The position numbers and the translations under genes are program-made. The notes under the pieces are model-generated. The model saw nothing but the letters and a program-made list of their open reading frames with translations. It made no database searches and was not told where the DNA came from. A stretch of DNA of 64,000 nucleotides from Anaerolineales bacterium. Its GTDB lineage: Bacteria; Chloroflexota; Anaerolineae; Anaerolineales; UBA11579. Position 1 is the stretch's first letter. Each line of letters opens with the position of its first letter. The stretch spans positions 710,174 through 774,173 of the forward strand of contig JAJTXV010000001.1 in assembly GCA_021463845.1 (NCBI GenBank), read 5' to 3'. This document shows positions 37,549-47,392 of this stretch, one piece after another.

Positions 37549-39264
37549 ATGCATACCAAACCCTGGCTCGAACACTACGACCCGCCCGTTCCGCACACGC
37601 TCGACTTCCCCGCCCTCACTGTGGTGGACATTTTGCAGCGAGCCGTGCGCGAGTATCCCAATAAGCCCTGCACCATCTTCCAGGGCGCAACGCTGACCTA
37701 CAAAGAAGTCGATGAGTTGAGCGACCGGCTGGCGGCGGGCCTGGCCGCCCTCGGCGTGCGCAAGGGCCAGCGCGTCGGCTTGTTCATCCCTAACACGCCG
37801 CAATTCGTCATCGCCTACTTCGCCATCCTGAAACTGGGCGCGGTCGTCGTCGCTACCGATCCGCTGTATACCCCGCGCGAGCTCGAATACCAGGTCAACG
37901 ACGCTGGCGTGGAGCTGATGGTCGTGATGACCAACAATTATGAGAAGGTCAAAGAAGTCCAGCCGCGCACCCGCATCCGCCAGGTGATCGCCACCAACAT
38001 CAAAGAATATCTGCCGCCAGTCAAAAAGCTGCTGTTTGGACTGCTGAAAGAAAAGAAGGCCGGCTTCCGCGTGCAGCTGCGCGACAACGATGTGTGGATG
38101 GGTGACCTCATCGCCGCCCACGCGCCCAGCCAGCGGCCGCAGGTGACCGTGGAGCCAGACGACACCGCCCTGCTCCAATACAGCGGCGGCACAACCGGCC
38201 GCTCCAAGGGCGTGGTGGCGGTGCACCGCGGCCTGGTGGCCAACACCGCCCAGATCGACGCCTGGAACCACGAGGGCCAGCAAGGCAACGAGATGGTGCT
38301 GCTGGCCATCCCGATGTACCATGCCTACGGCATGGTGGTGGGCATGCTCTACGGCATGTGGAAGGGCGGATCGCTGGTCATGATCCCTGACCCGCGCAAT
38401 GTGGGCGATGTGCTTGCCAATATCCAAAAATACAAAGCCACCACCTTCCCCGGCGTGCCGGCCATGTACAACGCCATCAACAATCACCCTGACGTGAAGG
38501 CTGGCAAGTACGACCTGAGCTCGATCCGCTTCTGCATCTCCGGTTCGGCCCCGCTGCTACGCGACACCAAGGAGCGCTTTGAAGCGCTCACCGGCGGCCA
38601 CCTGCTGGAAGGCTACGGCCTCTCCGAGACTCCGGTGGCCACCCACTGCAACCCGCTCACCGGGCTCAATAAGACCGGCTCGATCGGCATGCCGCTGCCC
38701 GGCGTGGACTGCCGCATCGTCAGCCTGCAGGACGCCGTGACCGTGCTGAAGCAGGGCGAGATCGGCGAGCTGGTCATCAACGGCCCGCAGGTGATGCGCG
38801 GCTACCACAACCTGCCCACCGAGACGATGGACGTGCTCAAGGAGGGCTGGCTCTACACTGGGGACATTGCCAGCATGGATGCCGACGGCTACTTTTACAT
38901 CATTGACCGCAAGAAGGAACTGGTGAAGGTGGGCGGCTACCAAGTCTGGCCGCGCGAGGTCGAGGAGGTGCTGCAGCAGCACCCCGCCGTGCGCGAAGTG
39001 GGCGCGGCCGGCCTGCCGGATGCCGAGAGCGGCGAAGCCATCCACGCCTGGGTGGTGCTGCACGAAGGCCCCTTGCTGTACGGCGACCAAACCGTGACCC
39101 CTGACGAGCTGCGCGCCTGGTGCAAGCAGCACCTCGCACCTTACAAGGTTCCGCGGGGTTTTACCTTCATCGACAAACTGCCCCGCACCAACGTCGGCAA
39201 GCTGCTGCGCCGCGAGTTGGTGCGTATGCATAGCATGCCTAAGCATCAGGAGCAAGCATCATGA
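37549..39264 (+). CDS. long-chain fatty-acid-CoA ligase
   Basis: LLQYSGGTTGRSKGVVAVH, YGLSETPVATHC, GWLYTGDIASMDADGYFYIIDRKKELVKVGGYQVWPREVEEVL. Confidence 0.94.
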   Translation: MHTKPWLEHYDPPVPHTLDFPALTVVDILQRAVREYPNKPCTIFQGATLTYKEVDELSDRLAAGLAALGVRKGQRVGLFIPNTPQFVIAYFAILKLGAVVVATDPLYTPRELEYQVNDAGVELMVVMTNNYEKVKEVQPRTRIRQVIATNIKEYLPPVKKLLFGLLKEKKAGFRVQLRDNDVWMGDLIAAHAPSQRPQVTVEPDDTALLQYSGGTTGRSKGVVAVHRGLVANTAQIDAWNHEGQQGNEMVLLAIPMYHAYGMVVGMLYGMWKGGSLVMIPDPRNVGDVLANIQKYKATTFPGVPAMYNAINNHPDVKAGKYDLSSIRFCISGSAPLLRDTKERFEALTGGHLLEGYGLSETPVATHCNPLTGLNKTGSIGMPLPGVDCRIVSLQDAVTVLKQGEIGELVINGPQVMRGYHNLPTETMDVLKEGWLYTGDIASMDADGYFYIIDRKKELVKVGGYQVWPREVEEVLQQHPAVREVGAAGLPDAESGEAIHAWVVLHEGPLLYGDQTVTPDELRAWCKQHLAPYKVPRGFTFIDKLPRTNVGKLLRRELVRMHSMPKHQEQAS

Positions 39265-39942
39265 GCAAACGAACGGTCGCCTTCTTCGATGTGGACGGCA
39301 CGCTGACCACCGAGCGCGTGTGGCGCGGCGTGCTGGACTATTACAAAGCCAAGGGCAAGCGCACTTGGACCCTGTTCCAGTACTGGGTCTATCACATGCC
39401 CCTGTATCTGCTGCACTCTGTGGGCCTGCTCTCGCAGAGCGCCTTCCGCACGCCCTGGGCCGCCCACCTGATGTGGTTCTTGCGCGGCGACACGCCCGAG
39501 CAGGCCGAGCCGGTATGGGATTGGGTCACCACCGAATATATGCAAGGACTGTGGCGCGCCCAGGGGTTGGACAAGATCATGGAGCACAAGGCCCAGGGCC
39601 ACCTGGTGGTGCTCGTCTCGGCCGGGCCGCAGCCGCTGGTCGAGCGCATGGGCCCGCGAGCTCGGCGCTGACATGGCCGTCGGCACCAAGCCGGCCGTGC
39701 ACAAGGGGCGCTACACCGGCGGAGTGGACGGCATGGTCTCGATCGATGAGAACAAAGCCTCCCTGGCCCGCGCCGCCCTGGCTGACCACAAGATCGATGT
39801 GGACTTTGCCGCCAGCTGGGCTTACGCCGATGGCAGCACGGATGTCGGCCTGCTGGAGATGGCCGGCCACCCGGTCGCCTTCTTCCCCGACGAGTTCCTC
39901 AAGCCCATCGCCCTCGAGCGCGGCTGGCCCGTAGTGGAGTAG
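39261..39942 (+). pseudogene. HAD-IB family hydrolase split by a +1 frameshift at ~39650-39652
   Basis: 39261-39671 MSKRTVAFFDVDGTLTTE...LVSAGPQPLVERMGPRARR*; continuation in next frame MAVGTKPAVHKGRYTGGVDG...YADGSTDVGLLEMAGHPVAF. Removing one G of ATGGGCCCGCGAG restores RMARELGADMAVGT. Confidence 0.85.
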
Positions 39943-39949
39943 AAATCGT

Positions 39950-40432
39950 GCATCCCGAGCGCAGCGAGGGATCCTCGCTGGCATAGGCTCCAAATTCAAG
40001 GTTTAGCCTACCGGCTGTTTGTCATTCCGAGCGTAGCGAGGAATCCTTTAGGGCACATAAGCTGAGGCCAATATTCCTATGACCTAAAGGATTCCTCCTC
40101 GCCGCTGCGCGGCTCGTTCGGAATGACACCGAATTCTGTGTGTCATTCCGAGCAGGTACTAAAGCCACCACCAGATCGCCGAAGCCCGACCAGCGAGGAA
40201 TCCGTATTCGCATATCTTCCAAATTCACTTTGCGCGCAGTTCAAACAGACAAGACGGCTACAAACAAGCGTCAAACGGATTCCTCACTTCGTTCGGAATG
40301 ACAATATGCGTATTACTTGTCATTGCGAGGATTGCGCTGCGCAGCAGCGCTGACGAAGCAATCCCCAAGCTGAATTACAAATCAAGTTGTAGGGATTGCT
40401 TCGTTCGCTCCACTCGCTCGCAATGACGGATA
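39950..40432. repeat. intergenic repeat cluster
   Basis: 107-bp element 40021-40127 (GTCATTCCGAGCGTAGCGAGGAATCCTTTAGG...CCTAAAGGATTCCTCCTCGCCGCTGCGCGGCTCGTTCGGAATGAC) plus GAAGCAATCCCC...GGGATTGCTTCG copies. Confidence 0.85.
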
Positions 40433-40441
40433 ACTCGAAAT

Positions 40442-40476
40442 AAAAAAGCGGGCTGCTACGCAGCCCGCTTTGCTTT
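40442..40476. terminator. intrinsic terminator of suf operon
   Basis: AAAAAAGCGGGCTGCTACGCAGCCCGCTTTGCTTT. Confidence 0.85.
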
Positions 40477-40492
40477 AGGTTCAAACTCTCTC

Positions 40493-40852
40493 CTACAGCG
40501 GCAGCCCCACTTCAACCATACCCTCACTCACACGTGTGGGATACGCCGGAATGTCCACCACCGCCGGCAGCGCCGTGGCCCGCCCGCTGCGCACGTCAAA
40601 ACGTGCGCCGTGGCGCGGGCACACCACCTCGTACTCTTCGATCTCGCCCTCCCCCAGCGGCCCATTGTCGTGCGAGCACAGGTCGGCGATGGCGAAATAC
40701 TCCCCGGCGATGTTGAACACCACCAGGTTGTACTCATCCACCGTCACGAAGAGGCGCTTGCCGTTCGGCAGCTCCTCTTCGCTGGCCACAGCCACAAAAT
40801 CAACTTCCTTGGGGCCAAGTGAGGTGAATACGAAGGTTCCTACGTCAGGCAT
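40493..40852 (-). CDS. Rieske [2Fe-2S] ferredoxin-like protein
   Basis: CSHDNGPLGEGEIEEYEVVCPRHGARFDVRSG Rieske motifs CxH / CxxH; start reset to 40852. Confidence 0.92.
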   Translation of the reverse strand: MPDVGTFVFTSLGPKEVDFVAVASEEELPNGKRLFVTVDEYNLVVFNIAGEYFAIADLCSHDNGPLGEGEIEEYEVVCPRHGARFDVRSGRATALPAVVDIPAYPTRVSEGMVEVGLPL

Positions 40853-40857
40853 GGGGG

Positions 40858-41262
40858 CTAGGACTCGGCCAACTCGTCGAGCGACATGACCTCGTCGAGG
40901 CCATACACGCCGCCCTTGAGCACCTTGAGCGAGAGCAGCGCGCACTTCAGGCGCACCGGCCCCAGCTCAATACCCAACAGGTCCAGAATGTCCTGCTTGG
41001 CCAGGGCGCGCACTTCGGCCACCGGCATGCCGGTGATCTTTTCCATCAGCAAGTCGGCTGAGGCCTGCGAGATCGAGCAGCCTTCGCCAGTGAACTTGGC
41101 TTCGGTGACGATGTCTTTGTCGTCCACGCGCAGGTCAATCCGAATATGGTCGCCGCATACCGGATTGTCGTCCTCGTATGAATGCGTATGCGGGTCCAGC
41201 GTGCCGCTGAAGCGCGGGTTCTGGTAACGGTCAATGATCAGTTCACGATAGAGATCGTCCAT
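40858..41262 (-). CDS. sufU: Fe-S cluster assembly scaffold SufU
   Basis: LYRELIIDRYQNPRFSG...NPVCGDHIRIDL...GEGCSISQASADLL...KCALLSLKVL. Confidence 0.95.
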   Translation of the reverse strand: MDDLYRELIIDRYQNPRFSGTLDPHTHSYEDDNPVCGDHIRIDLRVDDKDIVTEAKFTGEGCSISQASADLLMEKITGMPVAEVRALAKQDILDLLGIELGPVRLKCALLSLKVLKGGVYGLDEVMSLDELAES

Positions 41263-41263
41263 C

Positions 41264-42502
41264 TTATTTGAAGATCTCCTTTACTTGATATAGGGCTTCC
41301 ACCAGGGTATCGATCTCTTCCTTGGTGTTGTAGAGGTAAAAGCTGGCCCGCGTCGTGGCCGGCACGCTGAACTTCTCGTGCACCGGCATGGCGCAGTGGT
41401 GCCCGGCCCGCGTCGCCACGCCGTGGCGGTTCAAGATCTCCGCCACGTCGTGCGGGTGGGCGCCTTTCAGCGTGAAGGACGCGTTGGAGCTCTTGTGCTC
41501 GATGCCCGGGCCGAAGATCCACACGCCCGGCACTTCCTCGAGCCGCTCGAGAGCATACGCAGTCAGTTCGCGGTCATGGGCGGCGATCGCTTCCATGCCG
41601 ATCTCGTTCAAATAGTCCACCGCCGCGCCCAGGCCGATCACCTCGGCGATCGCCGGAGTGCCCGCCTCGAACTTGTGCGGCACGCCAGCCGTGCTGAACT
41701 CGCGCAGCTTGACGCGCTTGATCATGTCGCCGCCGCCCATGAAGGGCGGCATCGCCTCCAGCAAGGCTTCCTTGCCATACAGCACGCCCAGGCCCGTGGG
41801 GCCGAGCATCTTGTGGCTCGAGAACACCAGGAAGTCGATGTCGAGGGCACGTACATCCGTGGGCAGGTGCGGCACCGACTGGGCGCCGTCCACCATGGCC
41901 AGCGCGCCGGCCGCGTGGGCCGCCTTGACGATCTCAGCGATCGGCGTAATCGTGCCGAGCACGTTGCTCATGGCGGTGAAGCTCACCAGCTTGGGCTTCA
42001 GCTCCATCAGGCCGGGCAGCGCGCTCATGTCCAGCACGCCTTCTTCGGTCACGGGAATGAATTCCAAACGGATGCCGCGCTCAGCCGCCAGCATCTGCCA
42101 GGGCACCAGGTTGGCGTGATGCTCCATCTCGGTCAGCACCACCACGTCGCCGGCCTGCAGGTTGGCGCGGCCCCAGGTGAACGCCACCAGGTTGACCGCC
42201 TCGGTGGCATTGCGGGTGAACACGATCTCCTTGGCCTTGGCCGCATTGATGAACTTGGCTACCTTGCCACGCGCCCCTTCGTAATCCTCAGTGGCCTGCT
42301 CGGCCAGCTTGTGCACGCCGCGGTGAATATTGGCGTTCTCAGCGCGGTAGTACTGGTTCATGCGCTCGATCACCTGCACCGGCTTCTGGCTGGTGGCGCC
42401 TGAATCCAAGTACACCAGCTTGACGCCCGGCTTGACCTCCACATCCAGCACCGGGAAATCGGCACGGATGCGCTTGATGTCCATCGTATGCGTCTCGGCC
42501 AT
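41264..42502 (-). CDS. sufS: cysteine desulfurase SufS
   Basis: YLDSGATSQKPVQVIERM, EMEHHANLVPWQ, DGAQSVPHLPTDVRALDIDFLVFSSHKMLGPTGLGVLYGK, RAGHHCAMPVHEKF; start reset to 42502. Confidence 0.96.
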   Translation of the reverse strand: MAETHTMDIKRIRADFPVLDVEVKPGVKLVYLDSGATSQKPVQVIERMNQYYRAENANIHRGVHKLAEQATEDYEGARGKVAKFINAAKAKEIVFTRNATEAVNLVAFTWGRANLQAGDVVVLTEMEHHANLVPWQMLAAERGIRLEFIPVTEEGVLDMSALPGLMELKPKLVSFTAMSNVLGTITPIAEIVKAAHAAGALAMVDGAQSVPHLPTDVRALDIDFLVFSSHKMLGPTGLGVLYGKEALLEAMPPFMGGGDMIKRVKLREFSTAGVPHKFEAGTPAIAEVIGLGAAVDYLNEIGMEAIAAHDRELTAYALERLEEVPGVWIFGPGIEHKSSNASFTLKGAHPHDVAEILNRHGVATRAGHHCAMPVHEKFSVPATTRASFYLYNTKEEIDTLVEALYQVKEIFK

Positions 42503-42507
42503 ATACC

Positions 42508-42867
42508 CTACTTGCTCCTGGCCTTCGCTTTGGCCTTGGTTTTGGTCTTGGCCTTGGCTTTGGCGCGTGTAGCCGGGGCGGCTGCCCGCGGCTTGCTGCG
42601 GGTACGCTTGCGCGCCATGCGGATCTGCTGCGAGTTGGGCGGGCACCACAGCACGTGGTCCGGCACCATCCAGCCGTCGGTCAGGTACACCGGCTCGGCA
42701 AACTGCACCGCCACGATCTTGGGGTCCACCTGCACCACCACGCCCTCCAGCCAGCCGCGTACGCGGTTGCCCTTGGGGTCTTCGTGGTCGCAGTACACCT
42801 CCACGCGGTCGCCTACTTTATACAGATCATCCCGGTCAGGGGCGGTAGTGAAACGAAGTTCTGCCAT
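42508..42867 (-). CDS. SH3/Tudor-like small protein with Lys/Ala-rich C-terminal tail
   Basis: KVGDRVEVYCDHEDPKGNRVRGWLEGVVVQVDPKIVAVQF... tail TRAKAKAKTKTKAKAKARSK; inside suf operon. Confidence 0.7.
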   Translation of the reverse strand: MAELRFTTAPDRDDLYKVGDRVEVYCDHEDPKGNRVRGWLEGVVVQVDPKIVAVQFAEPVYLTDGWMVPDHVLWCPPNSQQIRMARKRTRSKPRAAAPATRAKAKAKTKTKAKAKARSK

Positions 42868-43013
42868 TCAACCTCCAAAAATCAGTGCGGAGTGAACAGT
42901 GAGTAGTAATCAGGAACCCAGAGATTCAAGATGCAAATCTCCAATCTCTGCTCTCCCGATCACTGCTCACTACTCACGTTCACTATCACAAGGTCCAATT
43001 TACTATCTTACAA

Positions 43014-44576
43014 CTACTTCATCTTCTGAACAATGGCCTGCTGGAAGCGCTGGCGCACGCCCTCAAAGGGAATTCGCTCCATGATCGGGTCGAAGAAGCC
43101 CTTCACGATCAGGCGGCGCGCCTCAACCGGCGGAATGCCACGGCTCAACAGGTAAAAGTACTCGTCAGGGTCGATCTTGCCCACGGTGGCGCCGTGCGTG
43201 CAGCGCACATCATCGGCCTGGATCTCCAAGCCGGGGATGCTGTCCGCCCGGGCCTGCTTGCTCAGCACCAGGTTGCGGTTGGCTTGGTAGCCGTCCGTGC
43301 GCTGGGCGCCGGGGGCCACATAGATCATCCCCTGCCACACCGAGCGGCTTTGCTCCTCCAGCGCGCCCTTGAACAGCAGGTCGCTGCTGGTGTGCGGCGC
43401 CAGGTGGTTCTGCTGGGTGTCGTGGTCCAGGTGCTGGTTGCCGTCAGTGAAATAGAAGCCTGACATGCGCCCTACACTGCCCTCACCCTCCAGGTTGATC
43501 TCGGAGAAGTTCTTGGTCAGGTGGCTGCCCAGAGCGCCAAAGATCCAATCCAGGTTGCCGTCTTTCTTTACACGGGCGCGCTCATGCGTAAAGTTCCACA
43601 TGTGCTCGCCCCACGATTGCAATTCTACGAAGCGCAGGTTGGCCCGCGAGCCCACATGCAGCTCGACGATGCCGGCGTGCATGCTCTGCTCGCCAATAGT
43701 GGGCGAAGCCGACTCGTGCACATAGGTCACCGATGCACCGTCCTCCACCCACACCAACACGTGCGAGAAGTACGCCAGGCCGGCGCCCGGCCCCCACAAC
43801 AGTGAGTGCAGCGGTTCGTCCACCTGCACGCCCTTGGGCACATACAGCAGCACGCCGCGCCCGGCCAGCGCACCCGCCATGGCGGCGAACTTGCCTTCGT
43901 CCGGCTTGACCACTTTGCCCAGCACCTTCTTGAGCAGCTCAGGGTGCTTGGCGGCCGCCGTGGCAAAGTCGGTGAACACAACGCCCTGCTTGGCGATCGC
44001 CTTGCTCAGCTGCACGCTGGTCTTGCCCGGGCCAAACACGATCTGCCCGCCGTGCCCCTTGCCCACCAGCGGCTTGAGCAAACGGGCCGGGATGCTGGGC
44101 AGCTTGTCGCGCGCCGCCTTGGCCAGCCCGTCCACAATTTGCAGGCTGCCGCGCTTCAGCTGGCGGATGTCGGTGCGCCGCCAAGCCTCGTCATTGGTGC
44201 TCGGCAGCGGCAGCTTCTCGAACTGGTTCCAGGCGCTCTTGCGGTAGCTGTGCAGAAAGGCAGCTTCCTTCACACCATTGGGGATCTGCTCCGCGTTGAA
44301 CGGGAAGCCGCTCTTGGTCTGCACCGCCGCGGCCCCGCCGCGCGTGATCACCCGCGGGGTCTGGCCGGCGCCGATCACTTCGGGCGCCGCCGAGCGCGTC
44401 ACGACGCGCTTCTTGGCAACCGCCTTGCTCTTGGCTGCGCCCTTCTTTTTGGCGACAGCCTTCGGCTTGCTTTTGGCAACCGTCTTGGCCTTCTTTACAG
44501 CCACTTTCTTTGTCGCAACTTTCTTCTTACGTACCACGGCCTTTTTAGGGCGCGCGCTTGTCTTCTTTTTAGCCAT
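43014..44576 (-). CDS. sufD: Fe-S assembly protein SufD with ~60-aa Lys/Ala-rich N-terminal extension
   Basis: MAKKKTSARPKKAVVRKKKVATKKVAVKKAKTVAKSKPKAVAKKKGAAKSKAVAKKRVVTR then SufD core NDEAWRRTDIRQL...EQSMHAGIVELHVGSRANLRFVELQSWG...ARRLIVKGFFDPIMERI. Confidence 0.94.
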   Translation of the reverse strand: MAKKKTSARPKKAVVRKKKVATKKVAVKKAKTVAKSKPKAVAKKKGAAKSKAVAKKRVVTRSAAPEVIGAGQTPRVITRGGAAAVQTKSGFPFNAEQIPNGVKEAAFLHSYRKSAWNQFEKLPLPSTNDEAWRRTDIRQLKRGSLQIVDGLAKAARDKLPSIPARLLKPLVGKGHGGQIVFGPGKTSVQLSKAIAKQGVVFTDFATAAAKHPELLKKVLGKVVKPDEGKFAAMAGALAGRGVLLYVPKGVQVDEPLHSLLWGPGAGLAYFSHVLVWVEDGASVTYVHESASPTIGEQSMHAGIVELHVGSRANLRFVELQSWGEHMWNFTHERARVKKDGNLDWIFGALGSHLTKNFSEINLEGEGSVGRMSGFYFTDGNQHLDHDTQQNHLAPHTSSDLLFKGALEEQSRSVWQGMIYVAPGAQRTDGYQANRNLVLSKQARADSIPGLEIQADDVRCTHGATVGKIDPDEYFYLLSRGIPPVEARRLIVKGFFDPIMERIPFEGVRQRFQQAIVQKMK

Positions 44577-44608
44577 ATTCTCTTTGCTTCTCACTTAACC
44601 CGACCGGC

Positions 44609-46042
44609 CTAGCCGATCGAGCCTTCCATCTGCAACTGGATCAAGCGATTCATCTCGATCGCATATTCCATCGGCAGCTCTTTCACCAACGGCTCAATGA
44701 AGCCGGAGACCACCATCGTGGCGGCTTCCTCTTCGGTCATGCCGCGGCTCATCAGGTAGAACAGCTGCTCCTCGCCCACCTTGGATACCGAAGCCTCGTG
44801 GCCGATGGTGACGTCTTCGGCGTCGATCTCGATGTACGGGTAGGTGTCCGAGCGCGACTGGTCGTCCAGCAGCAGCGCATCACACACCACGTTGCTCTTG
44901 GAGCCCTCAGCGCCGGGGTGCACCTTCAACAGACCGCGGTACGAAGCACGCCCGCCACTCTTGCTGATCGACTTGGACGTGATCTTGCTGGTGGTGTTGG
45001 GCACAAAGTGGATCACCTTGCCGCCCGTGTCCTGGTGCTGGTGGCCGCTGGCGAACGCCATCGAGAGGATCTCGCCATGCGCACCCTCGCCCAGCAGGTA
45101 GCACGAGGGATACTTCATCGTCAGCTTGCTGCCCAGGTTGGCGTCCACCCACTCCATGGTGGCGTTCTCGTGCACATGCGCACGCTGGGTCACCAGGTTG
45201 TACATGTTGTTTGACCAGTTCTGAATGGTCGTATAGCGGAAGCGGGCGTTCTTCTTGACAATGATCTCGATCACACCACTGTGGAACGAGTCGGTCGTGT
45301 ACACCGGGGCCGTGCAGCCTTCCACATAGTGCGCCTCAGCGCCCTCGTCCACAATGATCAGAGTGCGCTCGAACTGGCCCTGGTCAGCCTGGTTGACGCG
45401 GAAGTAGGCCTGCAGCGGCATCTCGACCTTGACACCCTTGGGGATGTAGACGAACGAGCCACCCGACCACACCGCCGAGTTGAGCGCCGAGAACTTGTTG
45501 TCCTCGATCGGGATGATAGTGCCAAAATACTCGCGGAACATCTCAGGGTGGTCTTTCAAACCCTGCTCGATGCTCTTGAACAGCACGCCCTGGTCTGCCA
45601 GGTGCTGCTGGATGTTGTGATACACCATCTCTGATTCGTACTGGGCGCCCACGCCCGCAAGAAACTTCTGCTCGGCCTCAGGGATGCCTAGACGCTCAAA
45701 GGTCTTCTTGATGTTCTCGGGCACATCGTCCCAGCTCTTGCCTTCAGCTTCGGCCGGCTTGCTGTAGAAGTAGATCTCGTCCAGGTTCAGCTTGTCCAGG
45801 TCACCGCCCCAGGTTGGCATCGGGCGCTGCGTAAAATGCTTGTACGCCTTCAGGCGGAAGTCAAGCATCCACTCCGGCTCTTCCTTCTTGGCGCTGATCT
45901 GGCGAACGATGTCTTCGTCCAGACCCTTGCGCGTGCGGAATACCGGCTGGACCTCATCTACAAAGCCATACTTATAGTCATCGATACCGGCCAACAGCTC
46001 GGCATCGTCTTTGGGTTTTTCAATAATGTCTTTTAGTGCCAT
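44609..46042 (-). CDS. sufB: Fe-S assembly protein SufB
   Basis: [68 protein letters not shown]. Confidence 0.97.
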   Translation of the reverse strand: MALKDIIEKPKDDAELLAGIDDYKYGFVDEVQPVFRTRKGLDEDIVRQISAKKEEPEWMLDFRLKAYKHFTQRPMPTWGGDLDKLNLDEIYFYSKPAEAEGKSWDDVPENIKKTFERLGIPEAEQKFLAGVGAQYESEMVYHNIQQHLADQGVLFKSIEQGLKDHPEMFREYFGTIIPIEDNKFSALNSAVWSGGSFVYIPKGVKVEMPLQAYFRVNQADQGQFERTLIIVDEGAEAHYVEGCTAPVYTTDSFHSGVIEIIVKKNARFRYTTIQNWSNNMYNLVTQRAHVHENATMEWVDANLGSKLTMKYPSCYLLGEGAHGEILSMAFASGHQHQDTGGKVIHFVPNTTSKITSKSISKSGGRASYRGLLKVHPGAEGSKSNVVCDALLLDDQSRSDTYPYIEIDAEDVTIGHEASVSKVGEEQLFYLMSRGMTEEEAATMVVSGFIEPLVKELPMEYAIEMNRLIQLQMEGSIG

Positions 46043-46131
46043 GGTTACCTCATTTCAGTGAACAGTGAGTGGTGAACCGTGAACAGGAGATTGGAGACTA
46101 GAGATTTGAATCTCCAATCTCTAATCACGAA

Positions 46132-46911
46132 TTACTGCCCACTCGTCACTAGTTGGTGTGCTTCACGCACCCAGTCGTAGCCCTGCGCTTCCAGCTTCAG
46201 GGCCAGCTCCGGGCCACCCGTTTCCACAATGCGCCCGTCAAACATCACATGCACCACATCCGGGTTGATGTAGTTCAGCAGGCGCTGGTAGTGCGTGATC
46301 ACCAGGGCGCCGAAGTTCGGCCCGCGCAGCGCCTGCACGCCCTCGGCCACATTGCGCAATGCGTCAATATCCAGGCCGGAGTCGGTCTCGTCCAAAACGG
46401 CGAACTCAGGGTCGAGCGCGGCCATCTGCAGGATCTCGGCGCGCTTCTTCTCGCCGCCAGAGAAACCATCGTTGAGGTAACGGCCGGCGAAGCTGTGGTC
46501 CATCTTCAGCAGGTCCATCTTCTCTTTCATGAGGGTGCGGAACTCGGGGATGGGCATGCCCTTATCCTCGGGGTTCTTGGCCTTGCGGTGCGAGTTGAGC
46601 GCCGTGCGCAGGAAGTTGGCCACGCTCACGCCGGGGATCGCCACCGGGTACTGGAACGCCAGGAAAATGCCCAGATGAGAGCGCTGGTCCGGCTCCAGCT
46701 CAAGGATGTTCTGCCCCTTGAACCACACTTCGCCGCCAGTCACTTCATAGTTCGGGTGGCCCATCAGGGTGTAAGCCAGTGTGCTCTTGCCGCTGCCGTT
46801 GGGGCCCATCAGGGCGTGCACCTTGCCCTGCTCGATCGTCAGGTTGAGGCCTTTAAGGATCTCATTGCCAGCTACAGTGACGCGTAAATCGCGTATATCC
46901 AATTGAGACAT
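46132..46911 (-). CDS. sufC: Fe-S assembly ATPase SufC
   Basis: [86 protein letters not shown]. Confidence 0.97.
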   Translation of the reverse strand: MSQLDIRDLRVTVAGNEILKGLNLTIEQGKVHALMGPNGSGKSTLAYTLMGHPNYEVTGGEVWFKGQNILELEPDQRSHLGIFLAFQYPVAIPGVSVANFLRTALNSHRKAKNPEDKGMPIPEFRTLMKEKMDLLKMDHSFAGRYLNDGFSGGEKKRAEILQMAALDPEFAVLDETDSGLDIDALRNVAEGVQALRGPNFGALVITHYQRLLNYINPDVVHVMFDGRIVETGGPELALKLEAQGYDWVREAHQLVTSGQ

Positions 46912-46992
46912 GAACCGTACTTCTCCTAGAGAATGATTGTGAACGCCGCCTCAAACGAAGGCGCAAGTGTTCAACCAGGGTGATTTTCAGAG

Positions 46993-47048
46993 ATTATAGC
47001 AGGTTCATAGACTAGGGTCAATATTTATGAGGAAAATCTAAAATATTG
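46993..47048 (-). promoter_or_regulatory. suf operon promoter with palindromic operator-like element
   Basis: Minus-strand TTGACC-17-TATAAT; CAATATTT-N14-AAATATTG at 47019-47048. Confidence 0.82.
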
Positions 47049-47059
47049 TGCTGAATGCA

Positions 47060-47328
47060 TCGTCATTGCGAGGCGGCCGCACGCAGTGGGGCCGCCGAAG
47101 CAATCTGGGTTCAGCAAGTTTTACGCAAGGCTAGGTAAAAAAAAGCCCGCTATTTTGTCATTCCGACGAGGCCGCGGCCGAGCCGCTGAGCCTTCCAGCG
47201 GAAAGAATCCGTATCAGATAGTTTGTGCTCAAACACATCTACCGTCATTGCGAGACGGCAGCCGCATAAAAATGCGGCTGCTGTGTAAGGCCGCACGCGG
47301 TGCGGCCGCCGAAGCAATCTGGGTTTCC
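47060..47328. repeat. intergenic GTCATTGCGAG...GAAGCAATCTGGG repeats
   Basis: Two copies GTCATTGCGAG(G/A)CGGC...GCCGCCGAAGCAATCTGGGTTNNNC plus a TTGTCATTCCGACGAGGC copy. Confidence 0.75.
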
Positions 47329-47392
47329 GCCGGCCTCGGAAAAGAGCAATATCGTGATAGAGCGCCAGGAACCCAGGACATATAATCAAAAC

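Noticed and set aside
36889-38487. 532-aa minus-strand ORF spanning miaA and the acyl-CoA ligase
   Set aside because: Antisense shadow across two well supported genes; no conserved motifs
39640-39672. Programmed ribosomal frameshift in the HAD gene
   Set aside because: No canonical slippery heptamer or supporting downstream pseudoknot seen; a simple 1-nt indel or sequencing error is more economical
41378-42403. 341-aa plus-strand ORF
   Set aside because: Antisense shadow of sufS
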